Assembly (NCBI GenBank): GCA_033239525.1
Contig: BSYO01000020.1
Span: 13,270,546-13,334,545, forward strand
DNA length: 64,000 bases
Reading direction: 5' to 3'
Origin: Nepenthes gracilis
Lineage: Eukaryota; Streptophyta; Magnoliopsida; Caryophyllales; Nepenthaceae
In this document: in pieces, positions 63,096 to 64,000 of the stretch
Layout: every line of letters begins with the position of its first letter
How positions within the stretch are numbered: the stretch's first letter is position 1
The notes under the pieces: model-generated
Told to the model about the DNA's origin: nothing
What the model saw: the letters and a program-made list of their open reading frames with translations, nothing else
Database searches by the model: none
Position numbers and translations under genes: made by a program

Positions 63096-64000
63096 TGCAT
63101 AAACTTATTTTCTTACCCAGGGCATATTAACACAGTTAAAAAATATATAAATTATTTATCTATTGTCAATAACCTAAATACCCTTGTAGCTTAAATTATT
63201 ATATTAAGCATTTAGATTTCTTAGATTTTCTAACGTGTGCCACCACGGGAATGCTTTTAGACTTTTTTTTTTTAAAAAAAAAAACTCAGTTAAGTATGTA
63301 CAATTTTTATCATACAGATAAGGCTTAAAAATTAATCAGATCCCTTTAAATCTATTATATATTATATTATCTAATAATTTAAATATTATTTCTTTAAATC
63401 AAACACGTAACATCTAAATCACATAACAATAATACTATCACTTACGTAAAGACTCCTCTCAATCCTATACAATTTAGAATATACAAATGCCACATGAGAT
63501 AAGATTTTGATACTCAAAATTATTTAAATTTTGAGTTTATATAAAAATTATATCTTTAATATGACAGCATATTAAGATGTTAGACCTGTCCAAGCTAAGC
63601 TAAAATGTATATAGTTATTTACTTATGTATTGGTATTTAAATATAATGTTATATTGTATAAATAGATCCCTCAAACTTAACCATCCCACCCTTCATCTCA
63701 TCCTTATAAGTCTGTTTAATTTGATATAAATATAACATGGTAAAATATGATATATTATTTGTTATCCTCCAAATTATACCAATTTTGTTCATATATGATA
63801 ACTTATGTGCATGGATTTATCCTTTATAAGAGAAGTCGTATGTAGGACCGTGTGGCTAAAGTATTTTCAGATATTAAAGCAGATATGAGCACAATTGAGT
63901 TTGAACAGAATACATGTTTGATTTAATTGAAAATTTAAGTTATATAGGTTTGGCTTCAACTTGATTACCTGAGCAAAAAAAAAAAAAAAAATCATTATTT
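63096..64000. other. AT-rich terminal region
   Basis: No gene or recognisable repeat; a T11/A12-type inverted run near 63265-63285 and a poly(A) run at 63976-63990. Confidence 0.4.

Noticed and set aside
1..64000. CRISPR arrays, bacterial operons, rRNA or tRNA genes, organellar inserts
   Set aside because: No spaced repeat array, no tRNA or rRNA signature and no run of plastid or mitochondrial genes was seen; tRNA-like matches are only retroelement primer sites.

Overview
This window is a piece of nuclear DNA from a flowering plant, most likely a eudicot. The evidence is low gene density, strongly AT-rich DNA, genes split by short GT-AG introns, and dense nested LTR retrotransposons, with LINE and MITE relics. 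The species cannot be named from the sequence.

Only two host genes are well supported. Both are on the minus strand and encode complete 351-residue 2-oxoglutarate/Fe(II)-dependent dioxygenases of the plant DOXC class (SRG1 / S-norcoclaurine synthase 1-like / thebaine and codeine O-demethylase-like). Gene 1 occupies 2378-4098 and gene 2 occupies 55464-57045. Both have four coding exons of identical length (240, 248, 325 and 243 bp). By hand alignment they differ at 64 of 351 residues, about 82% identity. Their 3' flanks and core promoters are also related, so they are a duplicated pair now separated by about 51 kb of transposon-derived DNA. The exact substrate is unknown; this clade acts in specialised metabolism, including benzylisoquinoline alkaloids in some lineages.

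Layout. 1-2200: remnants of a gypsy-type LTR and dispersed AT-rich repeats. 2378-4260: gene 1 and its promoter. 4605-6680: two LINE fragments and a palindromic element. 7000-14561: a gypsy-type element in minus orientation with two ~2.5 kb LTRs and a non-coding interior (LARD-like). 15239-18312: a gypsy fragment followed by a copia fragment made of gag, purine tracts and 3' LTR. 20228-21871: two related MITEs with target duplications. 22971-24058: solo copia LTR. 24405-36434: two degenerate direct repeats bracketing GC-richer DNA that holds a decayed Tat-like Ty3/gypsy element (minus-strand pol, plus-strand extra ORF remnant). 36435-47433: a stack of nested LTRs, including solo LTRs with perfect 5-bp target duplications. 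48060-53929: a decayed Ty3/gypsy element (5' LTR, gag, protease, RT/RNase H, minus strand). 55264-57300: gene 2 and its promoter. 57548-61047: two more gypsy-type LTRs and a further solo copia LTR. 61053-64000: mostly unassigned AT-rich sequence with one decayed LTR relic.

The most informative features are the dioxygenase pair with its divergent putative substrate segment and shared W-box-rich promoters; a copia family whose LTRs carry a ~50-51 bp phased array of the palindrome GCTCGAGC ahead of the TATA box; and a nested LTR stack that can be ordered in time from its target site duplications. I did not find a convincing wholly new biological system.
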